From Anabaena subtropica FACHB-260 (GTDB lineage: Bacteria > Cyanobacteriota > Cyanobacteriia > Cyanobacteriales > Nostocaceae): a DNA stretch of 64,000 bases. Position numbers and translations under genes: made by a program. The DNA is taken from the NCBI RefSeq assembly GCF_014697105.1, contig NZ_JACJRF010000022.1, forward strand, positions 23,589 through 87,588, in the 5' to 3' direction. Shown piece by piece: positions 54,736-64,000 of the stretch. The notes under the pieces are model-generated. The model was not told the DNA's origin and did not search any database. It was given only the letters and a program-made list of their open reading frames with translations. Positions within the stretch are counted from its first letter, which is position 1. Each line of letters opens with the position of its first letter.

Positions 54736-56115
54736 TTATACACTTTTACTACCAATGGGCAGTTGTTTTATTTGGTCAAGCAAAATATCTGCAATGCTTC
54801 GGCGACGGATGACAATCTCAGTCTTGGCTGTCTGGCCAGCTTTAAATTTGGTATTTTGATCGTTGGCTTTTACATAATTACGTTCTGGGGCAATTTTTAC
54901 TTGATAAGCTGTACCCAGTCGCTCATCAAGTTTGCTACGAGGTGCAACAGATATTACTCGACCGGAGACAATCCCATAATCTTCATAGGGATATGTGTTG
55001 AATTTGATTTGTGCTGTATTCCCTACTTCGACAAAACCTGCTTCTTTAATTGGCAAAATAGCCTCCAAAATTAACGGTGTATTTTGTGGCGCTATTTCAG
55101 CAATTGTTTGTCCTGGTTGAATCACTTCCCCACTGTTACCGACGTTGAGTGATAACACTACTCCATCTATGGGAGAAATCAGGGTAAGTTGTCTTAATCT
55201 AGCTTTTGCTTCTTGGAGTTGTTTTTCAACTTGTTGTACTTTGGCCTGCAACTGAGTTTTTTCTGTTTGTAGTTTTTGAATTGTTTTCTCAGTTTGTAAC
55301 TCTTGCTCTATTAGGGATTGAAACCTGAGTAAGCGATCGCTTTGGGCTAAGGTATCTGCTTGTAATTGCAGTAGCTGTGATTGACTAATACTATCGCTTT
55401 TCTGACCTTGAGCGATCGCTACCTTTTGACTAGGGGTTTTAGTCGAATTTTGAGCCTCAATCTCTGCATTATTCCTCTCTAAATGTTGTTTCAATTCCCA
55501 ACGACTTTTTTCTATCAAGGTTTGGGTTTTAAACAATTGTGTTTGGTAAGTTGTACGTTCTCGTGTCAGCTTCTCAACTTCATTTAGAACAATTTCTTTG
55601 TCCAGTTGTGCTATTACCTGTCCAGCTTTGACAAACTCACCTTCTCGAACCCGGATATAAGCCATTTTCCCAGAAATAACCGGATGTATTTTATAAGCAT
55701 CTCCCTGAGGAACTAATCTTCCTGTGGCTTTACCTACTTCGTCAATATGAGCAAAATTTGCCCAAGTTGCAATAGTTATACAGAAGGCTATTCCACCCAA
55801 AATCATTTGATAAAAAGGAAACGACGGTGACTGCTCAAGGAAAGTTTGCAACGATGTAGATAATTGAACAGTTTGGTTATTTTTTAACTTATCTTCTAGT
55901 TTACGATCTTGTAAATTGTCAGTCTTTTTGGAGATAAATTTTACAGATGCACTTGCATTTCCATTGACTCTATTTACAGAAGTTACTGAAGTAGATAAAT
56001 TTATCAACATATCTTGCTCACAATTCGCAGAAATAGCAAGACAGTAGCCTGTTTTAGAAGGCAGTGATGACTGTTTCTCTTGTTTTGGAAACAGAGAGTT
56101 GAATGGTATTTTCAT
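54736..56115 (-). CDS. HlyD-family membrane fusion (adaptor) protein
   Basis: 459 residues. A cytoplasmic N-terminal extension of about 95 residues precedes one transmembrane helix (about 103-121). Lipoyl/biotinyl-like and barrel domains surround a long coiled coil (about 170-300): KMAYIRVREGEFVKAGQVIAQLD at the start and LISPIDGVVLSLNVG after the hairpin. Adaptor of a type I secretion ABC exporter or an RND-like system; no transporter gene lies nearby. It resembles HlyD adaptors of peptide or bacteriocin-type exporters, whereas DevB-like adaptors of heterocyst glycolipid export are shorter. It precedes the HetP paralogue. Confidence 0.88.
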   Translation of the reverse strand: MKIPFNSLFPKQEKQSSLPSKTGYCLAISANCEQDMLINLSTSVTSVNRVNGNASASVKFISKKTDNLQDRKLEDKLKNNQTVQLSTSLQTFLEQSPSFPFYQMILGGIAFCITIATWANFAHIDEVGKATGRLVPQGDAYKIHPVISGKMAYIRVREGEFVKAGQVIAQLDKEIVLNEVEKLTRERTTYQTQLFKTQTLIEKSRWELKQHLERNNAEIEAQNSTKTPSQKVAIAQGQKSDSISQSQLLQLQADTLAQSDRLLRFQSLIEQELQTEKTIQKLQTEKTQLQAKVQQVEKQLQEAKARLRQLTLISPIDGVVLSLNVGNSGEVIQPGQTIAEIAPQNTPLILEAILPIKEAGFVEVGNTAQIKFNTYPYEDYGIVSGRVISVAPRSKLDERLGTAYQVKIAPERNYVKANDQNTKFKAGQTAKTEIVIRRRSIADILLDQIKQLPIGSKSV

Positions 56116-57094
56116 GGAAGCTGTATTAAATGAAAATTTTGCTGTTTGTCATTTCATTTGCTATCGAAATAGCGCTCTTAGCTCCATCAATTTTGCCTTT
56201 CAATCCTGATAGTTGAGTTAAATTAACAAATCAACCATAAGAGTTTAGAAGCATTTACGATTATTTATTTAACCAACTAATACTTGTAATAATGATAAAG
56301 CCTACTAATCAAAAAAATATTTACCTATTGCCCAAGAAAATTCTGGCTCACTCAATAGCGTGTGATTTTGTCTGCTCTGGAATGTTTAATATGCAAAACA
56401 AGTGATCAAAATAACCACTGCGATTTTTCAATTTTTGAGTTTTGTGGTTAGAATATTGAAAATCTTTAACCATTCCTTAACTCCAGATAGCAATTTTACA
56501 TACAAAAACTTTAACGCAAAACAGTTACCTAAAATACAGAATACTAGTTTTTTGCATCCGATTCAGCCAAATTGGCATTTTTTTGTAAAGTAACCTTCTA
56601 TCGCATTACTTCCGTCCCAGATGATGAGTACCGCAAGGCGGAAGTAAAAAGTCAAAATTATTGCAGAGTAAGCATTTCATTGATTTGGAATGGGTGGTTG
56701 ATTTACGCCGGGCTGTACTAGGTTAGCGCAGCAATAGCGATTTTAGTAACTTCCGAGGGAGGGACTGGGTTATAAGTAAGTCGGCACAATCAAATCAAAC
56801 TAAGTAAGTGAGGGTATATCAAAGTATGTTGAATGCTACAAAATAAATCTTAAACAAAAATATTTCGTCTCCTTAATGATAAAAATATGCTTTATTATTG
56901 GACGCTATTCTTAATATTTATCTACGTTCTAAGACTTTTAAATTATAAAATATCTCAACAAAATATATAATTAATTATAGTAATAAGGAGATATAATCCT
57001 TGTCACATAAGACTTTGATACATTTGGTTGATGTTTAGATTTCCACATTGCAAGTACACTGATAATTCAGGGAACGTAATGTTTAAAAATATCT
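56116..57094. other. nearly 1-kb gene-free stretch
   Basis: AT-rich DNA between two divergent genes. A GTG-initiated 63-codon frame at 56402-56593 lacks Shine-Dalgarno or protein-like signs and was not called. TACCGCAAGGCGGAAG (about 56630) resembles TACCGCAAGGCAAAAT at 34250, a short dispersed repeat. No RNA gene recognised. Confidence 0.45.
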
Positions 57095-57997
57095 ATGGTT
57101 TACGATAACCGTGCAGTAGTACGAAAAGTTTTGTTGATTACTCTACTGCTCAATTTGTTTGTTATGGGATTAAAAGCATTTGTAGGGTACTTAACAGGAT
57201 CTCTCAGCTTGTTAGCCGATGCCTTGCATAGTGTGACAGATAGTGCAAACAATATTTTAGGATTATTCGCCAGTAACTTTTCTTCTCCATATCCCGATCG
57301 CGAGCATCCCTATGGACATCAGAAGTTTGAAGCTGTGGGTGCGTTGGGAATCGCCGCATTTTTAGGAATAGCCTGTTTTGAAATTCTCCAAGGTGCGATT
57401 GAGCGCATTCTGAAAGGTGGCGCACCTGTAAGAGTATCACCGCCTGAGTTGTGGTTGTTGCTACTTGTCTTGGGAGTGAATATTTTTGTGGCTTTCTATG
57501 AGCGCAATGAGGGTAAGCGGGTAGGTAGTCAAATTTTAATCGCTGATGCTACACATACTATGAGTGATGTGTGGGTAACAATCTCTGTCATCGGTGGTTT
57601 GATTGGAGTTTGGCTTGGTTATCAATGGTTAGATGTCGTGTTAGCTTTTCCGGTGGCGTTGTTGGTATTTTGGAGTGGTTGGTCAGTTTTAAAAGAGAAT
57701 TTACCTTGGTTGGTGGATCAAATGGCGATCGCACCTGAAGCTATACAGGCGATCGTATCTACTGTACCTGGGGTAATTAATTGTCATGATATCTCTTCAC
57801 GGGGTGTTATCGGTCGGCAAGTCTTCATTGAAATGCACTTAATAGTCGATGCGCCAGATGTGGAAACTGCTCATCGCATTACTGAAGAAGTAGAAAGCCT
57901 ACTAGAGGAAAGCTTCCGTCCGGTCAGAATTGTCATTCACGTCGAGCCACCAGCCTATCAATCTGAGCAAATTAGCTTTGGAACTGGAACACAATAG
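57095..57997 (+). CDS. cation diffusion facilitator transporter
   Basis: 300 residues, six helices plus a C-terminal cytoplasmic ferredoxin-like domain. Typical metal-site motifs: LADALHSVTDSANN (His/Asp pair, helix 2) and LIADATHTMSDVW (His/Asp pair, helix 5). The HxxxD pattern suggests zinc or iron (FieF/ZntB-like CDF). It exports divalent cations against a proton gradient. A long upstream gap, no metalloregulator next to it. Confidence 0.9.
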   Translation: MVYDNRAVVRKVLLITLLLNLFVMGLKAFVGYLTGSLSLLADALHSVTDSANNILGLFASNFSSPYPDREHPYGHQKFEAVGALGIAAFLGIACFEILQGAIERILKGGAPVRVSPPELWLLLLVLGVNIFVAFYERNEGKRVGSQILIADATHTMSDVWVTISVIGGLIGVWLGYQWLDVVLAFPVALLVFWSGWSVLKENLPWLVDQMAIAPEAIQAIVSTVPGVINCHDISSRGVIGRQVFIEMHLIVDAPDVETAHRITEEVESLLEESFRPVRIVIHVEPPAYQSEQISFGTGTQ

Positions 57998-58318
57998 GAA
58001 ATTCTTGGTTGGGTATTAGACTGGTATAATACTTAGCGTTGCTACGTCTCATATCAAAATTAATACTTTATTTGATGTAATAAAAGTACACTTTTATTTA
58101 TACTCCCATAAACAAAGTTTTACGCGTAAATTTAGCATTTTGAATTGAATTTAAGCCTACTCATGTATACAAGTCAGAGTCAGAAGTAATTATATCTGCA
58201 CTAATTGTTATGCTGAGGCTATAAAGTATTTCTGATAGACAATACATTAGGAGTGTTTATACATCATACGTGTATTAAAGTCAGCCTTTGCTCTGGTTGT
58301 AATTTTAAGGACTGAAAA
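57998..58318. other. promoter region of the phytochrome operon
   Basis: 321 bp. A fragment GCGTTGCTACGTCTC (about 58034-58050) is related to the palindrome at 18630. AAGGA lies 7 nt before the GTG start of the phytochrome. No gene. Confidence 0.5.
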
Positions 58319-60577
58319 GTGAACATCAACGATATCACTATTCCCTTTCAGGTAGACCTCAGTAACTGCAACAAAGAACCAATTCATATTCCTGGTTTCA
58401 TTCAACCTCATGGAGTGCTTTTAGCATTAAAGTTAGTAGATTTAACTATTCTGCAAGTTAGTAATAATACATTTAATGTTTTGGGGATACATCCAGAACA
58501 ATTACTAAATCAACATTTAAGCTGCTTATTGGAAACAGAGCAGATTAATTTATTAGAAGACTGTTTAACTAACGAAGATTTACCAATAGTTAATCCTATT
58601 GAATTTAGTATCAAATCAACCGATAAAACTCTTCATTTTGATGGTATTTCTCATCGTTCTAATGAAGTATTAATTCTAGAATTAGAGCCTCATTTTTCGG
58701 AAAAAAGTAATGTGTTTTTCCGATTTTATCATTTAGTAAAGCTAGCAATGTTAAAACTTCAAGGTGCAATTAATGTTACAGAAATTAGTTGCATTCTGGC
58801 TCAAGAAGTCCAAAAAATTACTGGCTTTGACAGAGTTATGGTTTATCGATTTGATGAACAATGGAACGGTAAAGTAATTGCGGAAATAAAGCCTGAATAT
58901 CTTACATCCTATTTAGGTTTACACTACCCAGCCTCTGATATTCCGCAACAAGCTAGAAAACTATACAGCCAAAACTGGCTGAGGTTGATACCAGATGCTA
59001 AATATCAACCAGTAGAAATTATTCCTATTAATAATCCTATAAATAACCAGCCCTTAGACTTAAGTCGTTCAGTTCTCCGTAGTGTCTCACCATTACACAT
59101 TGAATATATGCAGAATATGGGCGTAGCTGCTTCCATGTCCATTTCGATTTTGAAAAATCAAAAATTATGGGGTCTAATTGCTTGTCATCATCAATCACCA
59201 AAATACATCCCCTATGAAGTGCGGAGTGCTTGTGAATTTTTAGGGCAAATGACATCTATTGAAATGAGTGCTAAAGAAGATAGTGAAGATACAGAAGACA
59301 AAATCAAAGTGAAATCTGTGCATAGTAAATTAGTAGAGTATATGTCGGCAGAAAATAACTTTATTGATGCTTTAATTAACCATCAGCCGAATCTCCTTGA
59401 ACTTGTAAATGCACAAGGAGCAGCAGTTTGTTCTAATGGTAATTATTTTACTGTTGGTAAAGCTCCAGCAAACCCAGATATTCAAAATTTAGTGGAATGG
59501 ATTAGTCAAAATCTACATGAAGATATTTTTTACACCGATTCACTAGCAACAGTTTATCCAGATGCAGAAAACTTGCGCGATGTTGCTAGTGGCTTAATAG
59601 CACTTTCTATTTCTAGAAGTCAGAAAAACTATGTTTTATGGTTTCGTCCAGAGGTAATACAAACTATAAATTGGGCTGGTAATCCCCATAAACCTGTAGA
59701 AGTAATCGCCAATGGTGGAGTCCGCCTATCACCCCGTAAGTCTTTTGATTTATGGAAAGAAACGGTACTGTTGAAGTCTCACCCTTGGAAACCTTATGAA
59801 GTGAATGCGGCACTAGAGTTAAGAAGTGCGATTATTGGTGTAGTGTTGCGCAAAGCAGATGAACTAGCGCAACTAAATATTGAACTAGAACGCAGTAATC
59901 AAGAATTAGATGCTTTTGCTTATATTGCTTCCCACGATTTGAAAGAACCACTGCGGGGAATTCATAATTATTCCAACTTTTTGATGGAAGATTATGGCGA
60001 AATCATAGACACATCAGGTAAGGAAAAGTTATTCACCCTGATTCGTCTTACCCAACGGATGGAAGATTTAATAGATTCTCTGCTGCATTTTTCTCGCTTG
60101 GGACGGGTTGATTTATCAATGCAGGATACTGATCTCAATGAGATTGTGCATCGGATTTTAGATATGTTGAGTGGGCGAATTGAGGAGACAGGAGTAGAAA
60201 TTAGAATTGCTCAACCACTGCCTGTAGTGTATTGCGATCGCATCCAAATAGGCGAAGTCTTCAGTAATCTTATTGCCAACGCCATCAAATACAACGACAA
60301 AGCCCATAAATGGATTGAAATTGGCTATTTCGAAAATCCGCCACTACCAGTAACATTTTACGTGCGAGACAATGGCATTGGTATTCGGGAAAAACACTTT
60401 GATGCAATTTTCCGCATCTTCAAAAGACTACACAGCCCCAGCAAATATGGCGGTGGTACAGGCGCAGGACTGACAATCGCCAAAAAAATTGTGGAGCGAC
60501 ACAGTGGTATCATTTGGTTAGAATCAACCTACGGCGAAGGTACTACCTTTTATTTCACTTTACAGGGGACAGAATGA
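58319..60577 (+). CDS. aphB: biliverdin-type phytochrome histidine kinase (CphB/AphB-like)
   Basis: 752-residue red/far-red photoreceptor kinase: PAS (about 15-115), GAF (about 140-315), PHY (about 330-500), HisKA (phosphoacceptor His in IASHDLKEPLRG, about 540), HATPase (KYGGGTGAGLTIAKK near 710). The chromophore Cys of plant-type phytochromes is absent: the GAF reads SVSPLHIEYMQNMG. Instead Cys17 in DLSNCNKEPIHIPG matches the biliverdin-binding Cys of bacteriophytochromes. The PASDIP motif (biliverdin pocket) is intact. Start codon GTG with AAGGA 7 nt upstream. It is first in an operon with a response regulator and a REC-kinase. Confidence 0.93.
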   Translation: MNINDITIPFQVDLSNCNKEPIHIPGFIQPHGVLLALKLVDLTILQVSNNTFNVLGIHPEQLLNQHLSCLLETEQINLLEDCLTNEDLPIVNPIEFSIKSTDKTLHFDGISHRSNEVLILELEPHFSEKSNVFFRFYHLVKLAMLKLQGAINVTEISCILAQEVQKITGFDRVMVYRFDEQWNGKVIAEIKPEYLTSYLGLHYPASDIPQQARKLYSQNWLRLIPDAKYQPVEIIPINNPINNQPLDLSRSVLRSVSPLHIEYMQNMGVAASMSISILKNQKLWGLIACHHQSPKYIPYEVRSACEFLGQMTSIEMSAKEDSEDTEDKIKVKSVHSKLVEYMSAENNFIDALINHQPNLLELVNAQGAAVCSNGNYFTVGKAPANPDIQNLVEWISQNLHEDIFYTDSLATVYPDAENLRDVASGLIALSISRSQKNYVLWFRPEVIQTINWAGNPHKPVEVIANGGVRLSPRKSFDLWKETVLLKSHPWKPYEVNAALELRSAIIGVVLRKADELAQLNIELERSNQELDAFAYIASHDLKEPLRGIHNYSNFLMEDYGEIIDTSGKEKLFTLIRLTQRMEDLIDSLLHFSRLGRVDLSMQDTDLNEIVHRILDMLSGRIEETGVEIRIAQPLPVVYCDRIQIGEVFSNLIANAIKYNDKAHKWIEIGYFENPPLPVTFYVRDNGIGIREKHFDAIFRIFKRLHSPSKYGGGTGAGLTIAKKIVERHSGIIWLESTYGEGTTFYFTLQGTE

Positions 60578-60642
60578 GTAGATGGGGTTGCAAAATTAAG
60601 AAATATTGATTGATTATTGGCTTCTTTCTCCCCATTCCCCAC

Positions 60643-61098
60643 ATGATTGGTAACATCTCCCAACCTTTATTAATAATTGAAGATAGTGACGAAGATTTTG
60701 CAGCTTTCCAGCGAGTTATGCAGCAAGAAATTGTCTTAAATCCTGTTTTTCGCTGCATTGATGGGGATGATGCTTTAGATTTTCTCTACCACACTGGAGC
60801 TTATCTCAACACCGCCAAGGCTCCCTGTCCCTCGATTATTTTGCTTGACCTCAATTTACCAGGGACTGATGGACGAGAATTTTTAGCCCAAATTAAGCAG
60901 GATAATAATTTCAAACATATTCCTGTAATTGTCTTCACAACTTCTTGTAATCCCAAAGATATTGAGATATGTTACCGATATTGTGTAGCCAGTTATATCC
61001 TTAAACCGATTGATATCAAACGCTTAGTTAAAACTATTCACACCTTTTTAACTTACTGGTTAGATATTGTGATTCTTCCTGATGCTGTTAGCAATTAG
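60643..61098 (+). CDS. rcpB: response regulator (RcpB-like)
   Basis: 151 residues, a single receiver domain with no output. Acidic pocket (IIEDSDEDF), phospho-Asp in [13 protein letters not shown], Thr-like IVFTTS and the conserved Lys in YILKPID. It follows the phytochrome by 65 nt, the arrangement of the CphB-RcpB pairs of cyanobacteria, so it is probably its phosphoacceptor. A TTG start at 60610 would add 11 residues; the ATG at 60643 is used here. The C-terminal extension is short and hydrophobic, as in dimerising Rcp proteins. Confidence 0.9.
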   Translation: MIGNISQPLLIIEDSDEDFAAFQRVMQQEIVLNPVFRCIDGDDALDFLYHTGAYLNTAKAPCPSIILLDLNLPGTDGREFLAQIKQDNNFKHIPVIVFTTSCNPKDIEICYRYCVASYILKPIDIKRLVKTIHTFLTYWLDIVILPDAVSN

Positions 61099-61100
61099 TC

Positions 61101-63458
61101 ATGGCACAACCGCTAACTATTTTAATTATTGATGACTGTTCTGAAGACCGCCAAGTTTATCGTCGCTATCTCCAGCAAGACCAGGAGCATCGCTACACAA
61201 TTCTGGAAGAAGAATCAGGAGAGGAAGCACTAGATTTATGTCGGCGATTTCAACCCGATGTAATTTTATTAGACTTTTTACTACCAGACCAAGATGGACT
61301 GGAATTTTTGGCTGAATTGCAACAGCAGGTGCAGGGAAGTATGCCAGCTATAGTCATGTTAACTGGTTACGGTAATGAAGCGATCGCTGTTCAAGCTATG
61401 AAAAGTGGTGTTTATGACTACCTAGTAAAAGGACAAACCACAGCAGAGCGTTTGCGTTCTACTATCCATTCAGCAATCGTACAAGTACAATTACGTAAAG
61501 AACTGTGCCGCAGCGAAGAACAGTTACGGGAAAGTCAACAATTTATTGAACGCATAGCCGAAACAACCCCAGGGATTTTATACGTTTATGATTTGCGAGA
61601 AAAACGTAATGTTTATCTCAACGGTAAAGTTGGTAAGCTATTAGGTCATAATCCCGAAACAATTCAAGCCTTAGGGAAAGAATTTCTCATCAAATTAATG
61701 CACCCTGACGATTTAGTTCAGCTTCCGCAAGTATTCCAACAATTTGACTCCGCTAAGGATGGGGACATTATAGAACATGAGTATAGGATGCGACACGCTA
61801 ATGGTAAATGGTGTTGGTTTTTTAGTCGTAATTCTGTGTTTCTGAGGAATGCTGACGGTTCACCACGGCAAATAGTGGGTACAGCCTTTGATATCACCAC
61901 CCGCAAGCAAACCGAGGAAGAACTGCGCTCTAGCAATGAACGTTCCCGACTAGCAGCCGATGCGTTGCGTCAAAGCGAAGCCAAATTCCGCCGCATTGTG
62001 GACTCTAATATAGTTGGTATTTATTTTGGTGACTTTAGCGGTCAGATATACGAAGCAAATGATGCTTTTTTGGAAATGCTCGGCTATACTCGTGCCGAAC
62101 TAGAAACAGGTGGCTTGCGTTGGGATCAGATTACACCAACAGAATACGAACACCTCGACCAGAAAAAAATTCAAGAACTGCAAACTTCTGGAGTGTGTAC
62201 TCCTTTCGAGAAGGAGTATTTTCACAAAGATGGCTCCCGTGTACCTATTTTATTAGGAATTGCCCTGATTGAAGGACAGGAAGATAATGGCTACAGTGCT
62301 TGCTTCGTCCTTGACCTCACCCAAAGCAAACGCGCTGAATCTGCTTTGCGCCAAAGTGAGGAACGCTATCGCCATTTATCCAATGTCATACCACAACTAG
62401 TTTGGGTGAAAAATCCTCAAGGTGACTGCGAATATGTCAATCAACGATGGTGTGAATACACTGGACTAACTTTGGAGCAGGCTATGGGGTCTGGCTGGAC
62501 AACAGTTATCCATCCAGACGACATCCCTATAATTAATCAAGCATGGATGCAAGCCATGAAGACAGGGCAAATTTACGAACAAGAAATGCGCTGTCAAAAA
62601 TATGATGGTAGTTATCGGTGGCATTTAACCAGAGCTTTACCCATTAGAGATGAGCAAGGAAAGATTGTGCAATGGTTCGGCACAAGTACAGATATTGACG
62701 ATCGCAAACAGTTAGAAGCAGAACGGAATCGACTTTTGCAACTAGAAAAAGCAGCTCGAGCAGAAGCGGAAGCCGCCAACCAAACAAAAGATGAGTTTGT
62801 GGCTATGGTATCTCATGATTTGCGATCGCCACTCAATGCGATTCTCGGTTGGTCACAACTGTTGCGGACTCGCCAGTTTGATCAAACTACTTTTAATCGT
62901 GGATTAGAAACGATTGAACGCAACGCTCAATCACAGTCAAAACTCTTGGAAGACTTACTGGATATGTCCCGTATCCTCAGAGGTCAGCTACAGTTAGAAC
63001 GATGCCAAGTGGATCTGCTTGCAATTATCGGTGTAGCAATTGAGACTGCTTACCCTTCAGCAAAAGCTAAAAATATCCATTTAGAGTCTGTGATAGATGA
63101 TTCTACTCCCCCGATTTTTGGTGATGTTAACCGCTTGTTACAAGTTTTAGGCAATCTGCTGTCAAATGCAATTAAGTTCACCCCTCCAGAGGGACAAGTA
63201 ACAGTCCAGTTATTACACACAGTTTCTCAAGTTCACATCACGGTTACTGACACAGGTATTGGTATTAGCCCAGAATTTCTACCCTACGTTTTTGAGCGTT
63301 ACCGTCAAGCAGGCTACCATCATCAACAAGGTGGTTTAGGACTAGGATTAGCGATCGCTCGTCATCTTATAGAATTGCATGGCGGGACAATTCATGTCAG
63401 CAGTCCCGGCGAAGGACAAGGCGCTACTTTCACAATTAAATTACCATTGCAGGATTGA
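61101..63458 (+). CDS. REC-PAS3-histidine kinase
   Basis: 785 residues, starting 2 nt after the response regulator. N-terminal receiver (about 5-125; phospho-Asp in LLDFLLPDQDG), three PAS domains (about 150-275, 300-420, 425-540; PAS/PAC motifs WFGTSTDI), then HisKA (MVSHDLRSPLNAILG, about 570) and HATPase (GGLGLGLAIARH near the C-terminus). The N-terminal receiver may be phosphorylated by the phytochrome and control its own kinase. Operon position links it to light signalling; its downstream target is not in the window. Confidence 0.93.
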   Translation: MAQPLTILIIDDCSEDRQVYRRYLQQDQEHRYTILEEESGEEALDLCRRFQPDVILLDFLLPDQDGLEFLAELQQQVQGSMPAIVMLTGYGNEAIAVQAMKSGVYDYLVKGQTTAERLRSTIHSAIVQVQLRKELCRSEEQLRESQQFIERIAETTPGILYVYDLREKRNVYLNGKVGKLLGHNPETIQALGKEFLIKLMHPDDLVQLPQVFQQFDSAKDGDIIEHEYRMRHANGKWCWFFSRNSVFLRNADGSPRQIVGTAFDITTRKQTEEELRSSNERSRLAADALRQSEAKFRRIVDSNIVGIYFGDFSGQIYEANDAFLEMLGYTRAELETGGLRWDQITPTEYEHLDQKKIQELQTSGVCTPFEKEYFHKDGSRVPILLGIALIEGQEDNGYSACFVLDLTQSKRAESALRQSEERYRHLSNVIPQLVWVKNPQGDCEYVNQRWCEYTGLTLEQAMGSGWTTVIHPDDIPIINQAWMQAMKTGQIYEQEMRCQKYDGSYRWHLTRALPIRDEQGKIVQWFGTSTDIDDRKQLEAERNRLLQLEKAARAEAEAANQTKDEFVAMVSHDLRSPLNAILGWSQLLRTRQFDQTTFNRGLETIERNAQSQSKLLEDLLDMSRILRGQLQLERCQVDLLAIIGVAIETAYPSAKAKNIHLESVIDDSTPPIFGDVNRLLQVLGNLLSNAIKFTPPEGQVTVQLLHTVSQVHITVTDTGIGISPEFLPYVFERYRQAGYHHQQGGLGLGLAIARHLIELHGGTIHVSSPGEGQGATFTIKLPLQD

Positions 63459-63576
63459 TAACCACTTTCATCGAAAGCGACGTTGGTAATGGGTAATAGT
63501 CCAATTACCAAAATTTCTATTACCTTGTGGTTTGGTCTTTCATCTGGTAACTTTGCTGGGCTTATATTTGACTTCA

Positions 63577-63960
63577 TCACTCTCCCAACTCTTGTAAAAT
63601 CGCCTCAACAGTTGCCTTTAATGCTGGTAAATTCTGCTCAATTACACCCCACACCCGGTTTAAATTCACCTTCAAATAATCGTGAATCAGTACATCCCTA
63701 AAACCAGCAACTTGTTGCCAAGGTATATCTGGATAAGCTGCTCTTATTTCGGGAGATAATCTCTTAGTAGCTTCCCCAATAACTTCAAAATTCCTAATTA
63801 CTGCATCTTGAATTATTGGAATTTGCAAAAATGCTTCTTTACCATCAAGAGTGTAAGACTCTATGCGCTCAATACATTCTTTAATATTGCTTAAGAGCTG
63901 ATTCGTAAAGTAAATATTAAATAGACAATCGCCTAACCATGAGACGAAGTAAGGAACCAT
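63577..63960 (-). CDS. hepT: HepT-type HEPN toxin ribonuclease
   Basis: 127 residues. The HEPN signature RDVLIHDY (RX4HXY) near residue 90 and IQDAVIRNFEVIGEATKRL match HepT, whose MntA partner AMPylates the Tyr. Length is slightly long: the N-terminal 20 residues read through from the end of the neighbouring frame and do not resemble HepT, so the true start may be downstream or the upstream junction may be frame-shifted. Minus strand; partner gene at the window edge. The pair would be a toxin-antitoxin module. Confidence 0.82.
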   Translation of the reverse strand: MVPYFVSWLGDCLFNIYFTNQLLSNIKECIERIESYTLDGKEAFLQIPIIQDAVIRNFEVIGEATKRLSPEIRAAYPDIPWQQVAGFRDVLIHDYLKVNLNRVWGVIEQNLPALKATVEAILQELGE

Positions 63961-64000
63961 AAATCATGGCTTCACTTACCTCTGAATACACTTCATAATC
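63917..64000 (-). CDS. partial: probable MntA nucleotidyltransferase C-terminus (cut by the window edge)
   Basis: In the frame that starts at 64000 on the minus strand there are 27 codons before a stop. They read DYEVYSEVSEAMIYGSLL and a basic end, similar in build to the C-terminal tail of MntA-type minimal nucleotidyltransferases. They overlap the HepT frame by 44 nt; MntA-HepT gene pairs usually overlap or abut. The rest of the gene lies outside the window, so this is tentative. Confidence 0.42.
   Translation of the reverse strand, partial: DYEVYSEVSEAMIYGSLLRLMVRRLSI

Noticed and set aside
56402..56593. 63-codon plus-strand frame starting with GTG
   Set aside because: No Shine-Dalgarno, no recognisable motif; composition fits AT-rich intergenic DNA.
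1..64000. tRNA or rRNA genes
   Set aside because: I found no T-loop/acceptor pattern or rRNA-like stretch on either strand by eye; a covariance search would be decisive.

Overview
The window comes from a filamentous, heterocyst-forming cyanobacterium of the Nostoc/Anabaena/Trichormus group. The evidence is a patB (cnfR) gene divergent from a nif-type two-cluster ferredoxin gene and a coxBAC operon (the arrangement known from Anabaena as patB with the heterocyst cox2 operon), a HetP-family protein, a crtW ketolase, a CphB/AphB-type phytochrome, many GCGATCGC (HIP1) octamers in genes, and short tandem heptamer repeats in the intergenic spaces. All calls rest on reading motifs and gene order; no database search was run.

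Layout. 0.36-9.2 kb: an HtrA-type protease, a lipoprotein peptide-binding protein, and a 1915-residue soluble hybrid histidine kinase whose N-terminal half is a tandem array of 11 HAMP-type units. 9.6-10 kb: two direct copies of a MITE-like element. 10-19.6 kb: the diazotrophy block: patB (minus), then fdxB, coxB, coxA, coxC, a helical repeat-like protein, a possible small protein, a cysteine-dioxygenase-like cupin and an ArsC-like nitrogenase-associated protein (all plus), ending convergently with a cysteine synthase. Together these suggest oxygen removal, electron transfer, regulation and sulfur/cysteine handling for nitrogenase. 19.6-24.1 kb: a 1.1-kb non-coding stretch, then a series of small poorly characterised genes and a luciferase-like flavin oxidoreductase that overlaps an unknown gene. 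24.2-30.2 kb: two signalling proteins, a STAND NTPase with 14 WD40 repeats and a Tll0287-sensor class III nucleotidyl cyclase. 30.2-36.3 kb: a Cas4-like nuclease, a GNAT acetyltransferase, recJ (with an in-frame repeat insertion), a cysteine-less rhodanese, YgfZ and a small membrane protein.

36.4-46.9 kb: glycolate oxidase subunits GlcE/GlcF, two tandem type II NADH dehydrogenases, miaB, a carotenoid oxygenase and an alkaline phosphatase. 47-50.7 kb: a DUF433 protein, an 841-residue fusion of a cNMP-binding fold, a degenerate enhancer-binding-protein AAA domain and a NosR/CcoG-like polyferredoxin membrane domain, then hemJ. 51-56.1 kb: a UbiG-like methyltransferase, crtW, an HMA2-like protein, a HetP paralogue and an HlyD adaptor. 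57-63.5 kb: a CDF cation transporter and a light-signalling operon (biliverdin-type phytochrome, response regulator, REC-PAS-kinase). The right edge holds a HepT-type HEPN toxin gene and probably the last codons of its MntA partner.

The strongest leads are the degenerate AAA/polyferredoxin fusion in a phylum without sigma-54, the sulfur-linked genes downstream of cox2, the unknown genes at 20.7-24 kb, the HlyD-HetP pair, and mobile or repetitive DNA that has entered coding genes in frame (recJ and the hybrid kinase).
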